A stretch of DNA of 64,000 nucleotides from an uncultured Campylobacter sp. (GTDB lineage: Bacteria; Campylobacterota; Campylobacteria; Campylobacterales; Campylobacteraceae): positions 25,692 to 89,691 of the forward strand of contig NZ_CAKZTI010000028.1 of assembly GCF_937921625.1 (NCBI RefSeq), written 5' to 3'. Positions within the stretch are counted from its first letter, which is position 1. Every line of letters starts with the position of its first letter. The notes below the pieces were generated by a model. The model was not told the DNA's origin and did not search any database. It was given only the letters and a program-made list of their open reading frames with translations. Made by a program: the position numbers and the translations under genes. Of this stretch, positions 26,432 to 34,681 are shown piece by piece.

Positions 26432-27064
26432 TTACACCTCTATAACCACATCTTTATACTTTTCATAAAGCCTCGGCTTTAAAATTTTATCACGATACTC
26501 TTTGCCCGCATTAGTCATACATATCCAATGGCTAAATCTGCTCCATGTGTTAGGGTCTTTCCAAGTTATCTCTGCTTGGGGAGTTATTTTGTCCTCCTCT
26601 AAAAATTTATACTCAAAAAAGAAATTATCTCTAAAATAGATCCACTTCTCATAAAGCGACATCCCTAGATCGATCTTGGATAAATTCGTATCGAAGTCAG
26701 CCCATTTCTTTCTTAAATTTCCGCGCTCTATGCCGAAGTCTATCATACCCCCTAAAAATAGTTGGCCCATTACTCCGAAATACTCTCCCGCGTATGTCGG
26801 ATAGGCTGAAATTTCAGGATTATCTTCGTCCGCTAGCTTATAGTCGCTTTGGATAATCCCATATAGTTCAAACCATTCGTACCAATCAAAGATTTCATAT
26901 TCAATGTAATCTAAAATATCTTTTTTTCTGGTACCGGGAATTTGAGCTAATATGCGAATAAACGAATCCATCCAGCAATCAAATCCTAAAGCCTTATAAA
27001 GTTCTTCATCTTTGTTAAAAACCCAGCCGTATAGTTCATTCGGTTTCAAAATTTTAAATTTCAT
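26432..27064 (-). CDS. Hypothetical protein in immunity-type cluster
   Basis: 210 aa, soluble, no family recognised. It is rich in Trp, Tyr and Phe (e.g. YEIFDWYEWFELYGI, SLYEKWIYFRDNFFF) and acidic in the middle, typical of immunity or adaptor proteins but not diagnostic. A strong AAAGGAGA site precedes the ATG. Located 69 bases upstream of the two-domain gene and 64 bases downstream of the 178-aa gene, all on the minus strand and AT-rich. Confidence 0.65.
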   Translation of the reverse strand: MKFKILKPNELYGWVFNKDEELYKALGFDCWMDSFIRILAQIPGTRKKDILDYIEYEIFDWYEWFELYGIIQSDYKLADEDNPEISAYPTYAGEYFGVMGQLFLGGMIDFGIERGNLRKKWADFDTNLSKIDLGMSLYEKWIYFRDNFFFEYKFLEEDKITPQAEITWKDPNTWSRFSHWICMTNAGKEYRDKILKPRLYEKYKDVVIEV

Positions 27065-27128
27065 AGTATCTCCTTTTTAAATTTAATCGGTTGCCGATAG
27101 AATTTATCTTATTGATCCATTAGCGGTC

Positions 27129-27665
27129 TCATATAAACTCGCTAATATAAAAATTATTTGATTCCGAGAGCTTGGGCATACTTTTTATTATTTCATCTAA
27201 ATCGACGCTCTTTATTTCGGCGCAATTTTTTACATCGCCGCAGATACCGATAAAAATAAGATCGTCTCTGTTTTTGCCTATAAATTTACCCTTTGCGTAA
27301 TAGCCGCCTTCAAATCTTTCATAGGCTATATAATATAATATTTGCTTTAAAATTTCACTTTGATCCAGCTTAAAATAGGTGCAGAATTTCGCGTCCTCCA
27401 TATCTTGCGATATGTCGGTGGCGCCTACGGAGCTTTTTTCATATTTTTTAAGATCTATTTTTCGGATATTGTTTTCATCTCCTTCGCCAATTGCTCCAAG
27501 CGCGCGAAAATCCATATCTATCTCGCCGTAAATATCAAAAAACAGATAGCTGCCCTTAAAGCTTTTATAGGCGAATTCTTTTACGGCGTCCTTAACAATT
27601 TCGATATTTGCAAGCGTAACTTCGGTCTTTTTGCAAGATTCGTTTTTTATCTCGACTTCGATCAT
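27129..27665 (-). CDS. Hypothetical protein in immunity-type cluster
   Basis: 178 aa, acidic, soluble, no family recognised. Mixed alpha/beta with YLFFDIYGEIDMDFRALG and ILYYIAYERFEGGYYAKG. AAAGGAG lies upstream of the ATG. It starts only 25 bases after the Imm53 gene ends, so the two are probably co-transcribed. A second immunity protein is the most economical guess; nothing in the sequence proves it. Confidence 0.65.
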   Translation of the reverse strand: MIEVEIKNESCKKTEVTLANIEIVKDAVKEFAYKSFKGSYLFFDIYGEIDMDFRALGAIGEGDENNIRKIDLKKYEKSSVGATDISQDMEDAKFCTYFKLDQSEILKQILYYIAYERFEGGYYAKGKFIGKNRDDLIFIGICGDVKNCAEIKSVDLDEIIKSMPKLSESNNFYISEFI

Positions 27666-27690
27666 CTAGGCTCCTTTATCTAGCTAAATT

Positions 27691-27966
27691 TTAATCCGTT
27701 AGCCATTGTACCACATATTCCAATAATTCCTCTAAATTCTCGGCTCCGCAACTTCCTTTGAGTTCGTTTTCCGTGGCATTGATGAAAAACCAATCCTCGT
27801 CATCTCTATCGATATTTATTTTGATCGGCTTTTTCCCGCTCTCGCCATCGATTTCAATCCACCAACCGGGATTATCGACCGTTTCTAGCGTAAGGCCATA
27901 TTCATGCTCCCATTCTCCGTCGCATTTGGAAGCGTACCAGTTTTGTATGAGTTTTAGATTACTCAT
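27691..27966 (-). CDS. Imm53 family immunity protein
   Basis: 91 aa. The segment LKLIQNWYASKCDGEWEHEY followed by GLTLETVDNPGWWIEID matches the Imm53 family, which neutralises polymorphic toxins delivered between bacteria. The ATG at 27966 is chosen over one seven codons upstream because AAGGAGG lies between them. The protein is acidic and cytoplasmic, as expected for an immunity protein. No toxin gene is next to it, so it appears as an orphan. Confidence 0.85.
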   Translation of the reverse strand: MSNLKLIQNWYASKCDGEWEHEYGLTLETVDNPGWWIEIDGESGKKPIKINIDRDDEDWFFINATENELKGSCGAENLEELLEYVVQWLTD

Positions 27967-28057
27967 TGTTTCCTCCTTTAATTTCATAAATTTTAAAATT
28001 CCCGATCCATTGGGCTTTGATATTGCAATTGAAGCAGGGCTTCCTTGCTATTTAAAT

Positions 28058-28411
28058 TTAATCGCTTATTAAAAATTTCTTTTCCACGCCGTCTTTATTT
28101 ACGGTGATTATCTTCGAGTTTGGAATATTTAAAAATTTTATAGCTTTTTCATCCAGTTCGGACAATGGCTCCTCAAGATTAAATTTAGTTTTATAGTAAT
28201 ATAGCGAAAGATCTCTTTTGTTGCCCTGCTCCATAAGTTGCATTATGCACCTATCGTTTGAATCACCGGTTATATGACGGTTTATCATCATAAACGGCTC
28301 GCAGCTTTTATGAAAAGGGAAGCGGCCGAAGTTAAAAAGATTGCCGACGAGCTCAAATACAAGGACAAAAAACAGAAATAAAATGAATAGCTTGATCATT
28401 CTGCGTTTCAT
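28058..28411 (-). CDS. Small hypothetical exported or membrane-anchored protein
   Basis: 117 aa, not recognised. An N-terminal hydrophobic segment (MIKLFILFLFFVLVFELVG) would be a signal anchor. The rest is hydrophilic with two Cys that could pair in the periplasm. AGGAAG precedes the start. First gene of the minus-strand AT-rich array that runs down to 25229; the second membrane-anchored member is at the far end. Confidence 0.65.
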   Translation of the reverse strand: MKRRMIKLFILFLFFVLVFELVGNLFNFGRFPFHKSCEPFMMINRHITGDSNDRCIMQLMEQGNKRDLSLYYYKTKFNLEEPLSELDEKAIKFLNIPNSKIITVNKDGVEKKFLISD

Positions 28412-28526
28412 TGCGGCGCTTCCTAAATTTTGAAATCAAAGATTCGTTTGTGTTTTAAATACATAAACGGTATTTGCGCTTAAGTCGCGGGTGCGTCCAA
28501 GCGCTAGTAGCGGTCTGGCACAAAAT

Positions 28527-29879
28527 TTACGACGCTATCTCGCCTTTTGCTGCGCCGGTTGCGGCGGATTCGCTTTCGTCCATAATGATGAGCTGTTTTG
28601 CGCGCTTAATCTTGGCATCGTCGCGGAACGCCGCACGCACCTTGTCCATGCCGGTGTAAAATTCCTTCATCAAAACAAGGCACAAATACGCGCCAAATTC
28701 CGTCGTACGGATGATCTCGCCCTCGATGCGCACGGCTCCTGCAAGCCTTAGCAGGCTAAGTTCTCTGCCCAGTTCGCGGCGCAAATTTAGATCGTTTGCG
28801 GCGTTAAATTTAGCGATATCGATCTCGCCGTTGAAAAGCTCGGTCAAAAAGAGGTATTTCGCGCGCTCGGATCTGCTAAAATCGCAAGTGGCGATGACGG
28901 TGCTTTCGTTTTTATGCACTCTGCTTGCGTAGTCTTCGAGGTTGAACGCATTTACGAGCAGCCTGCCGCCTAAGAAACTAAACGCACCGCTTCCGATGCC
29001 CACGTATTCGTGATTCGTGCCTACGTACTCGTCGCTCATATTTGATTTTTCGCGAGCAAAGGCCCATGCGTTGCTGCGGTGCCAGCTAGAAAATTCCTTG
29101 CAGATGATGGAGTAAAACTCCTCCTCGTGATCTACATTGCTAACGCCGAGGCTCCGCGCTATTTGATCGCGCGTCAAAGGCGATTTCATCAGCGGATACA
29201 GCGTGATCTGCTCCGGTTTTACCGCTTTTGCCGCTTCAATGTCGCGAAGTAAAATTTCGCGAGTTTGAAACGGAAAGTTAAAGATCAGATCCAGGCTTAA
29301 AATCGGTAGAATTCCGACCGCTCGAGATAGCTTTTCTTGCAAAATTTCGCCCGAGCCGAATTTGTCATAGCGCGAAGCTTTACGTAAAATATCATCATCA
29401 AAGCTCTGAACCCCCACGCTTAGGCGGTCTATTAGCCCGCGAAATCGTAGCAAGCTCTCAGGCTCGATGTGGTTAGGATCGCTCTCGCACGAGACCTCTT
29501 TGATGCTAAAAAGCGACTTGGCAAGCTCCAGCGTGCGCGCTAGCTCATCCTCGTCGATAAGCGTCGTGCCGCCGCCTACATAAAGCGTCTCAAAGTCGTA
29601 GCCTGCGTCTTTCGTGCGCTGCATCTCGGTGCGTAGCGCGCTGAAATACGCCTTACACGCGCCGCGCTCGTAGGCGTATTTGTGAAAGGAGCAGTACGGG
29701 CAAAACGTGTGGCAGAAGGGCACGTGCATGTAGAACATATATTTTTTATCGGGGTTTGGAATTTTGGCGATATTTTCCTGCGTGATGTCGATTCTAAGGG
29801 AGTTGTATAGGGATTTTTGCATAGTTTCGGCGGCGTATTTTTTGGCGAAGCTATGCACCATTTGACTGATAAAATTCAT
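28527..29879 (-). CDS. Radical SAM coproporphyrinogen III oxidase-like protein (HemN/HemW/ChuW family)
   Basis: 450 aa with the radical SAM cluster motif CHTFCPYC (CxxxCxxC) near residue 55, then TLYVGGGTTLIDEDEL and RLSVGVQSFDDDIL as in HemN-type enzymes, and a C-terminal HemN-like winged domain. The family includes oxygen-independent coproporphyrinogen oxidase, the heme chaperone HemW and the anaerobic heme-opening ChuW/HutW. This sequence is not clearly any of these; its extended N-terminus before the SAM motif favours a ChuW-like or divergent member. GC returns to the genome norm here, marking the right edge of the immunity cluster. Confidence 0.82.
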   Translation of the reverse strand: MNFISQMVHSFAKKYAAETMQKSLYNSLRIDITQENIAKIPNPDKKYMFYMHVPFCHTFCPYCSFHKYAYERGACKAYFSALRTEMQRTKDAGYDFETLYVGGGTTLIDEDELARTLELAKSLFSIKEVSCESDPNHIEPESLLRFRGLIDRLSVGVQSFDDDILRKASRYDKFGSGEILQEKLSRAVGILPILSLDLIFNFPFQTREILLRDIEAAKAVKPEQITLYPLMKSPLTRDQIARSLGVSNVDHEEEFYSIICKEFSSWHRSNAWAFAREKSNMSDEYVGTNHEYVGIGSGAFSFLGGRLLVNAFNLEDYASRVHKNESTVIATCDFSRSERAKYLFLTELFNGEIDIAKFNAANDLNLRRELGRELSLLRLAGAVRIEGEIIRTTEFGAYLCLVLMKEFYTGMDKVRAAFRDDAKIKRAKQLIIMDESESAATGAAKGEIAS

Positions 29880-29948
29880 AAAACTTGAACCTTTTTTAAA
29901 CTTAAAAATTAATTTTTGAAGTTTATCGAAAACTAACTTATAAATTTA

Positions 29949-30296
29949 TCAATAATTCAATAAAAAGCGTAGCACCGCCATATATATTAGCGTAGGAAGC
30001 GCTATCGTAACGAGCGAATTGCGGAATTTAGCATGCACGACAAACGCCATAATCAGGCAAAGTATCAGCGCTGCCGTTTGCAGCACGTCTGCGCTAAAAG
30101 TCCGCTCGCCCGAAAAGCTAGGCAGCATCGTCTTAAGCGCGTATATCGTCAAAACGACCATTATCAAAAGTCCGGAGTTTTTCTGCAGATACGATAAGCT
30201 TGGACTCGCGGTCTTTTTCTTAAAAAGCAGCAGCGGCAAAAATCGCGTCAAAATCGTAGCGAGCGAGGCCAGAAAGATATAGGGCAAAATTTCCAC
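29949..30296 (-). CDS. azlD: Branched-chain amino acid export subunit AzlD
   Basis: 115 aa, about four membrane helices, the small partner of AzlC in exporting branched-chain amino acids or their analogues. The N-terminal ILPYIFLASLATILTRFLPL is typical. It has a GTG start overlapping the azlC stop by one base (TAGTG), so translation is coupled. Substrate not determinable from the sequence. Confidence 0.85.
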   Translation of the reverse strand: MEILPYIFLASLATILTRFLPLLLFKKKTASPSLSYLQKNSGLLIMVVLTIYALKTMLPSFSGERTFSADVLQTAALILCLIMAFVVHAKFRNSLVTIALPTLIYMAVLRFLLNY

Positions 30297-31054
30297 TACC
30301 TACCCCTTTTTAAGAATTTTCGCAGTCTGCGTCCCGTGCGCAAAGGCTGCTCGAAGTATTTACGAAAGAGCAGCAATACCGCTGTGCCGAAAATCAGGGT
30401 GCCGAATAAAAAGTATTTTGCAGGAAAGATAAAAAGCCCCATAAATGCGCACGCAAAGCCCAGAAATAGCACTTTGTATTGCGGATTTGCTTTAAAAACC
30501 TCATAGGTTAGCATCGCAAAAAGCGCCGTCAGGCTAAACTCGACCCCGCTAAAATCAAGCTTTAAGCTTGCCCCCAAAACAGCCCCTGCAACGACGCCCA
30601 CAACCCAGTAGGATTGATTTAAAACCGCGGTTAGATTATAGAGCAGATCAAGCTCTTTTAGTCTTTGCGACGTTACGGGTCGCTCGCCGCTAAGCTCCTC
30701 GGGACGCAAAAAAGCGCGCGCTTTTAGCAGGGCAAAGGTTTCGTCCGTAAGGGCATATACGGCGTAAATTTTATGACGTACGAAGCGCAGCTCGTCCAGG
30801 AGCGACATCGTATAGAAAAAATGGCGGAAATTTAGCAAGAACGCCACGACGAAGGTATCTACGAGCGAGGCGTGAGTTGCGATGAATGCGATCAGCACGA
30901 ACTCCACGCTGCCTGCATATATAAGCAGCGAGGTCAGCGCGAGCGCCCAGACGGGCAGATCTTGGCTGATGCCGTAGATGCCAAACGCCAGCCCCAGCGG
31001 TACGTAGCCCATCATCACGGCAAGGGTGGATCTTAAAATTTCAAATTTACTCAT
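30296..31054 (-). CDS. azlC: Branched-chain amino acid export subunit AzlC
   Basis: 252 aa, multi-helix inner-membrane protein. The family signature GYVPLGLAFGIYG at residues 15-27 and FLLNFRHFFYTMSL mid-protein are clear. It forms a two-gene unit with azlD. The C-terminus is a basic cytoplasmic tail. Confidence 0.88.
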   Translation of the reverse strand: MSKFEILRSTLAVMMGYVPLGLAFGIYGISQDLPVWALALTSLLIYAGSVEFVLIAFIATHASLVDTFVVAFLLNFRHFFYTMSLLDELRFVRHKIYAVYALTDETFALLKARAFLRPEELSGERPVTSQRLKELDLLYNLTAVLNQSYWVVGVVAGAVLGASLKLDFSGVEFSLTALFAMLTYEVFKANPQYKVLFLGFACAFMGLFIFPAKYFLFGTLIFGTAVLLLFRKYFEQPLRTGRRLRKFLKRGR

Positions 31055-31235
31055 AGCTTTCCTAAATTTAAAAGGGCGATTGTAGCTAAAATTTTATTAA
31101 ATTTTCAAAGGCGTGCGGGCGGGATCTGCGCCGCTGCGAGCTGGTTTTGCGCGGTTATGCGTCGCAAGAGGAGCTGTAAAATTTACTCGCTTCGGCGCCG
31201 TAAAATTTTAAAATTTAGCCTGCGTAGAATTTTGC

Positions 31236-31251
31236 GAAATTTTAAAATTTC
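31236..31251. repeat. 16-bp perfect palindrome GAAATTTTAAAATTTC, copy 2
   Basis: Same sequence as at 25020-25035, in the 221-bp gap between azlC and the phosphate transporter. Neighbouring AAATTTAGCCT words (31212, 31267) also recur in the 23.9-kb gap. Confidence 0.6.
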
Positions 31252-31275
31252 AGAGAGTGGATTTTTAAATTTAGC

Positions 31276-32838
31276 CTAAAATACGTGGCGCAAAAGCACG
31301 AATGCAAACGCCGAAAGCAGCGCCGAGACGGGCAGGGTGATGATCCACGCTAGCCCGATCGGCTTCATCAAGGACCAGTTCGTGCTGTGATTTACCAAGC
31401 CGATGCCTAAAATCGCGCCGATTAGCACGTGGGTCGAGGAGATCGGAAGCCCCAGCACCGATGCCGCCATGACGACGACGGCGCTTGCGAGCTCGGCGCT
31501 AAAGCCCGAAGCGGGGTGAATTTTGGTAAGATTAGTGCCTACGGTGGCGATTACCTCTTTGCCGATGAACCAAAGCCCCGCTATGAGGGCTACTGCGAAC
31601 ATTATCATAATCTGTTGCGGCACGGGAGTGGAGGGATTGATACTATTCGTAGCCATCGTATCGATGATGGCGGCAAACGGACCCACGGCGTTTGCGATGT
31701 CGTTGCTGCCGTGCGAAAAGGCAAAGCCGCTAGCGGTGAGCACCTGCAGCCAGCTAAACATCAAAAACGCGGATTTGTTTAAATTTGAGCGGCGCAGGGT
31801 TTTAGCGAAAATAAACATTAAAAGCCAGGTAATCAGCGTCGACATACCGATGATGAGGTAGTTGTAAAAATTCGTAAGCCCGAAATTTAGATTATGCAAC
31901 CCCTTAAATATCAACATCGCCGAGATCACGAAAGCTCCGATACCCGCTACGGCGGGGATCCCGTACTCTAGGGCCTTGTGGGATTTGAGTTTCTCTTTTT
32001 TAGCGTCAAGCTCGATCACCTTTTTATAATACTCGCTATCCAGCTCACTTGGATCAAAATCTGGATCGCGCATCGCGTAAATATCGTGATTTAGCGCCTC
32101 TGCATAGGCGATCTTTTGGATGTCGTCCAGGGTCTCGAAGGTCTTTTTATGCAGCTTGCGGAGGGATTTTTTTTCGCGCTTTATGCGGTCGATCTTTATT
32201 TGAGCGTAGCGGTTGTAATCCAAAATGTAATGCTTAATTAGCCAGAAAATTCCAAAGGAGATCACTCCGCCTAAAATCGGCGAGAGCACCCAAGAGATCG
32301 CTATTTTGCCGATCTTATCCCACTGCACGAGCCACAATGCGGAAGTCTCTGCGGTATTAAGCAGGACGCCTAGTGTAAGTCCCGAGCCCACGATGCCGCC
32401 GATGATAGCGTGCGTAGTAGATACGGGCAAACCCTTTCTGCTGGCAAAAAGCAGCCACGCGCCCGCCGCAAAAAGCGCGCTCATCATTACATAGATAAAA
32501 TCCCTAGGATGCACGTCCATTTTGCTAAGATCGATTATGCCACTGCGGATCGTCGAAGTTACTTCGCCGCCTGCGATTACAGCGCCGCTTGCTTCAAATA
32601 CCGCCGCGATACAAAGGGCCTGCGCGATGCTAAGAGTGCCGCTTCCGACGCTGGTGCCGAAGGAATTTGCCACGTCGTTTCCGCCGATATTAAAGGCCAT
32701 AAAGATGCCTAAAAATACCGAAACTAAAAATAGCGTTTTATCGCCGCTTCCTATAAAACCGAATCCCCAGATAAGAAAATAGATTGTTACGCCGCAGAAT
32801 ATGCCGTAGAAAATGAGACTTATCTTGCTAGATTTCAT
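31276..32838 (-). CDS. Inorganic phosphate transporter, PiT family
   Basis: 520 aa inner-membrane symporter. The duplicated PiT signatures are present: GGNDVANSFGTSVGSG near residue 52 and SHGSNDIANAVGPFAAI in the second half. A large charged cytoplasmic loop (about residues 210-275) separates the halves. A phoU-like partner is not seen. AAGGGAG is the ribosome site. It is divergent from nuoA, with a 174-bp gap between them. Confidence 0.92.
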   Translation of the reverse strand: MKSSKISLIFYGIFCGVTIYFLIWGFGFIGSGDKTLFLVSVFLGIFMAFNIGGNDVANSFGTSVGSGTLSIAQALCIAAVFEASGAVIAGGEVTSTIRSGIIDLSKMDVHPRDFIYVMMSALFAAGAWLLFASRKGLPVSTTHAIIGGIVGSGLTLGVLLNTAETSALWLVQWDKIGKIAISWVLSPILGGVISFGIFWLIKHYILDYNRYAQIKIDRIKREKKSLRKLHKKTFETLDDIQKIAYAEALNHDIYAMRDPDFDPSELDSEYYKKVIELDAKKEKLKSHKALEYGIPAVAGIGAFVISAMLIFKGLHNLNFGLTNFYNYLIIGMSTLITWLLMFIFAKTLRRSNLNKSAFLMFSWLQVLTASGFAFSHGSNDIANAVGPFAAIIDTMATNSINPSTPVPQQIMIMFAVALIAGLWFIGKEVIATVGTNLTKIHPASGFSAELASAVVVMAASVLGLPISSTHVLIGAILGIGLVNHSTNWSLMKPIGLAWIITLPVSALLSAFAFVLLRHVF

Positions 32839-32976
32839 AGCTCTCCCTTAAAATCCGCGAAATTTTACCACACGCGCCTTAATCCCCACTAAATCGCACG
32901 AGAGAGGTATATTAAATTTTACTTTTAAAAGCGAATTTAGTGGCGCGCGCTAAGCTTTATTAAATCAATACTTCGT

Positions 32977-32982
32977 TACAAT
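32977..32982 (+). promoter_or_regulatory. Possible -10 box for the nuo operon
   Basis: TACAAT 31 bases before nuoA ATG in the divergent PiT/nuoA gap. No clear -35, which is common in Campylobacter. Other starts are possible. Confidence 0.4.
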
Positions 32983-33012
32983 CCGCATTAAATTTTAAAA
33001 CCGAGGCGAAAA

Positions 33013-33402
33013 ATGTCTAGAATTCCGCTGCAAAGCCCGTATTTCGGAATATTCGTAATGCTAATCCTAGCCTTTTGCGTCTTTTCGCTCATCGTTAAAC
33101 TATCCTCTTTGGTAGGCTCGCGTTTAGCAGATAGGCGCGACGAGCGGCTAAAGGGCGAAATTTACGAAAGCGGCCCCGAGGCCGTCAAACAGCCCAACCG
33201 AATGAACTCCCACTTTTTTTTGATAGCCGTGCTTTTCATACTTTTTGACGTCGAGATTATCTTTATGTTTCCGTGGGCGGTAAATTTTAAAATTTTAGGC
33301 GTCTTCGGGCTTGTAGAGATGGCGTTTTTCATCGTATTATTAGGCATCGGTTTCATCTACGCCTGGAAAAAAGGAGCGCTAAATTGGCAGAGCATAAGAT
33401 AA
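33013..33402 (+). CDS. nuoA: Complex I subunit NuoA
   Basis: 129 aa, three membrane helices, part of the membrane arm near the quinone site. The acidic helix FDVEIIFMFPWAV and YESGPEAV are characteristic. First gene of a 13-gene operon that runs to nuoN with overlaps or gaps of a few bases. It overlaps nuoB by 19 bases. Confidence 0.94.
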   Translation: MSRIPLQSPYFGIFVMLILAFCVFSLIVKLSSLVGSRLADRRDERLKGEIYESGPEAVKQPNRMNSHFFLIAVLFILFDVEIIFMFPWAVNFKILGVFGLVEMAFFIVLLGIGFIYAWKKGALNWQSIR

Positions 33403-33893
33403 ACTACGCGCGCGAAAACGGGCTTCCCGTAGTTCTTACCACCGTCGATAAGCTGATCGCGTGGGGCAGGAGCAACTCTTTGTGGGCGATGACGTACGGG
33501 CTTGCTTGCTGTGCGATCGAGATGATGGCGGCGGGCGCGGGCAGATTTGACTTTGACCGCTTCGGTACGATATTTCGCGCAAGCGCCAAGCAATCGGACG
33601 TGATGATAATCGCAGGCACGCTTAGCAAAAAGCATGCCGAGTTTACGCGCCGCCTATACGACGCGATGCCCGAGCCCAAATGGGTCGTCAGTATGGGTAG
33701 CTGCGCCAATACCGGAGGGATGTTTAATACCTACGCGACGGTGCAGGGCTGCGACCGCATAGTGCCCGTGGATATCTATCTACCCGGATGCGCACCTCGC
33801 CCCGAGACGCTTCAGTTTGCGCTGATGGTGCTGCAAAAAAAGATTCGCGCCCAAACGCCGCGCCGTGCACAAAAGGCAAAAAGGCTGATCTGA
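33384..33893 (+). CDS. nuoB: Complex I subunit NuoB (N2 iron-sulfur cluster)
   Basis: 169 aa peripheral-arm subunit that carries cluster N2, the last electron donor to quinone. The Cys ligands are visible: the adjacent pair in LACCAIEMMAAG, one in MGSCANTGG and one in LPGCAPRPE. The C-terminus is Lys/Arg-rich. Its stop shares a base with the nuoC ATG (TGATG). Confidence 0.95.
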   Translation: MAEHKINYARENGLPVVLTTVDKLIAWGRSNSLWAMTYGLACCAIEMMAAGAGRFDFDRFGTIFRASAKQSDVMIIAGTLSKKHAEFTRRLYDAMPEPKWVVSMGSCANTGGMFNTYATVQGCDRIVPVDIYLPGCAPRPETLQFALMVLQKKIRAQTPRRAQKAKRLI

Positions 33894-34681
33894 TGAGAAA
33901 ATTTAATCCCAAAGGCGATCAGAGTAAAAAAAATTACTACAAAGATAGATTTTTCATTCCCGAGGAAACGCCTAAATCCAGCGCAAACGAGAGCGATTTC
34001 AAAGACGATCTAGACGCGCTTGAAGGCATCCAAATTTTAAACTCATACGTGGAATTTAATACTCTCGTGCTCTATGTGGAGTCTGCGCAAAATTTAGCGG
34101 CGCTGCGCGCGCTTAAGAGCGCTGGATATGAAATTTTGTGCGAGCTAAGTGGCGTAGATTTTACCGAGGCTCGCGGCGGCATCGAGGTTTTTTATCAGCT
34201 TTTGGATATCAAAAGGGCGCGCCGCGCGCGGCTAAAGTGCTTCGTGCCGAATGAGAGCTTTTTGCAAAGCGCTGCGGGCATCTACAAAAGCGCGAACTGG
34301 GCGGAGCGCGAGCTATACGATATGATGGGCGTTTGGATTGAAAATCATCCAAATTTAGCGCGCCTAATAATGCCTGATGATTGGTTCGGATACCCGCTTT
34401 TGAAGTCCTATCCGCTGCAAGGAGACGAGTTTGCCAAGTGGTACGAGGTGGATAAAATTTTTGGGCGCGATGCACGTGAACGGATCGGCGAGGAGAACCG
34501 AAATTCCGCATTCGTGGATGAAAAAGATACCTTTAACTTCGCGCGGCTCTATCACGAGAGCGGTTATGGCGAGCCGCGGCCGCAAGAGAAAATTTTACAA
34601 GAATATCAAGAAGAGGGCGGCGTGCGCTTCGTAAAACGCGCTAAACGCGGAATTTACAAGATCATTACAAAGAGAAAATAA
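33893..34681 (+). CDS. nuoC: Complex I subunit NuoC
   Basis: 262 aa. The ATG at 33893 overlaps the nuoB stop; a longer frame beginning at 33788 lies inside nuoB and is rejected. The 30-kDa subunit signature WAERELYDMMGVW is near residue 136 and LRR-type loops lead to the C-terminus. It is longer than E. coli-like domains, with a charged N-terminal extension (about 45 residues) as in other Campylobacter. nuoC is separate from nuoD here, unlike E. coli. Confidence 0.93.
   Translation: MRKFNPKGDQSKKNYYKDRFFIPEETPKSSANESDFKDDLDALEGIQILNSYVEFNTLVLYVESAQNLAALRALKSAGYEILCELSGVDFTEARGGIEVFYQLLDIKRARRARLKCFVPNESFLQSAAGIYKSANWAERELYDMMGVWIENHPNLARLIMPDDWFGYPLLKSYPLQGDEFAKWYEVDKIFGRDARERIGEENRNSAFVDEKDTFNFARLYHESGYGEPRPQEKILQEYQEEGGVRFVKRAKRGIYKIITKRK

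Noticed and set aside
33788..33892. Upstream extension of the nuoC frame
   Set aside because: Overlaps the nuoB C-terminus; ATG 33893 in the TGATG junction fits the operon pattern.
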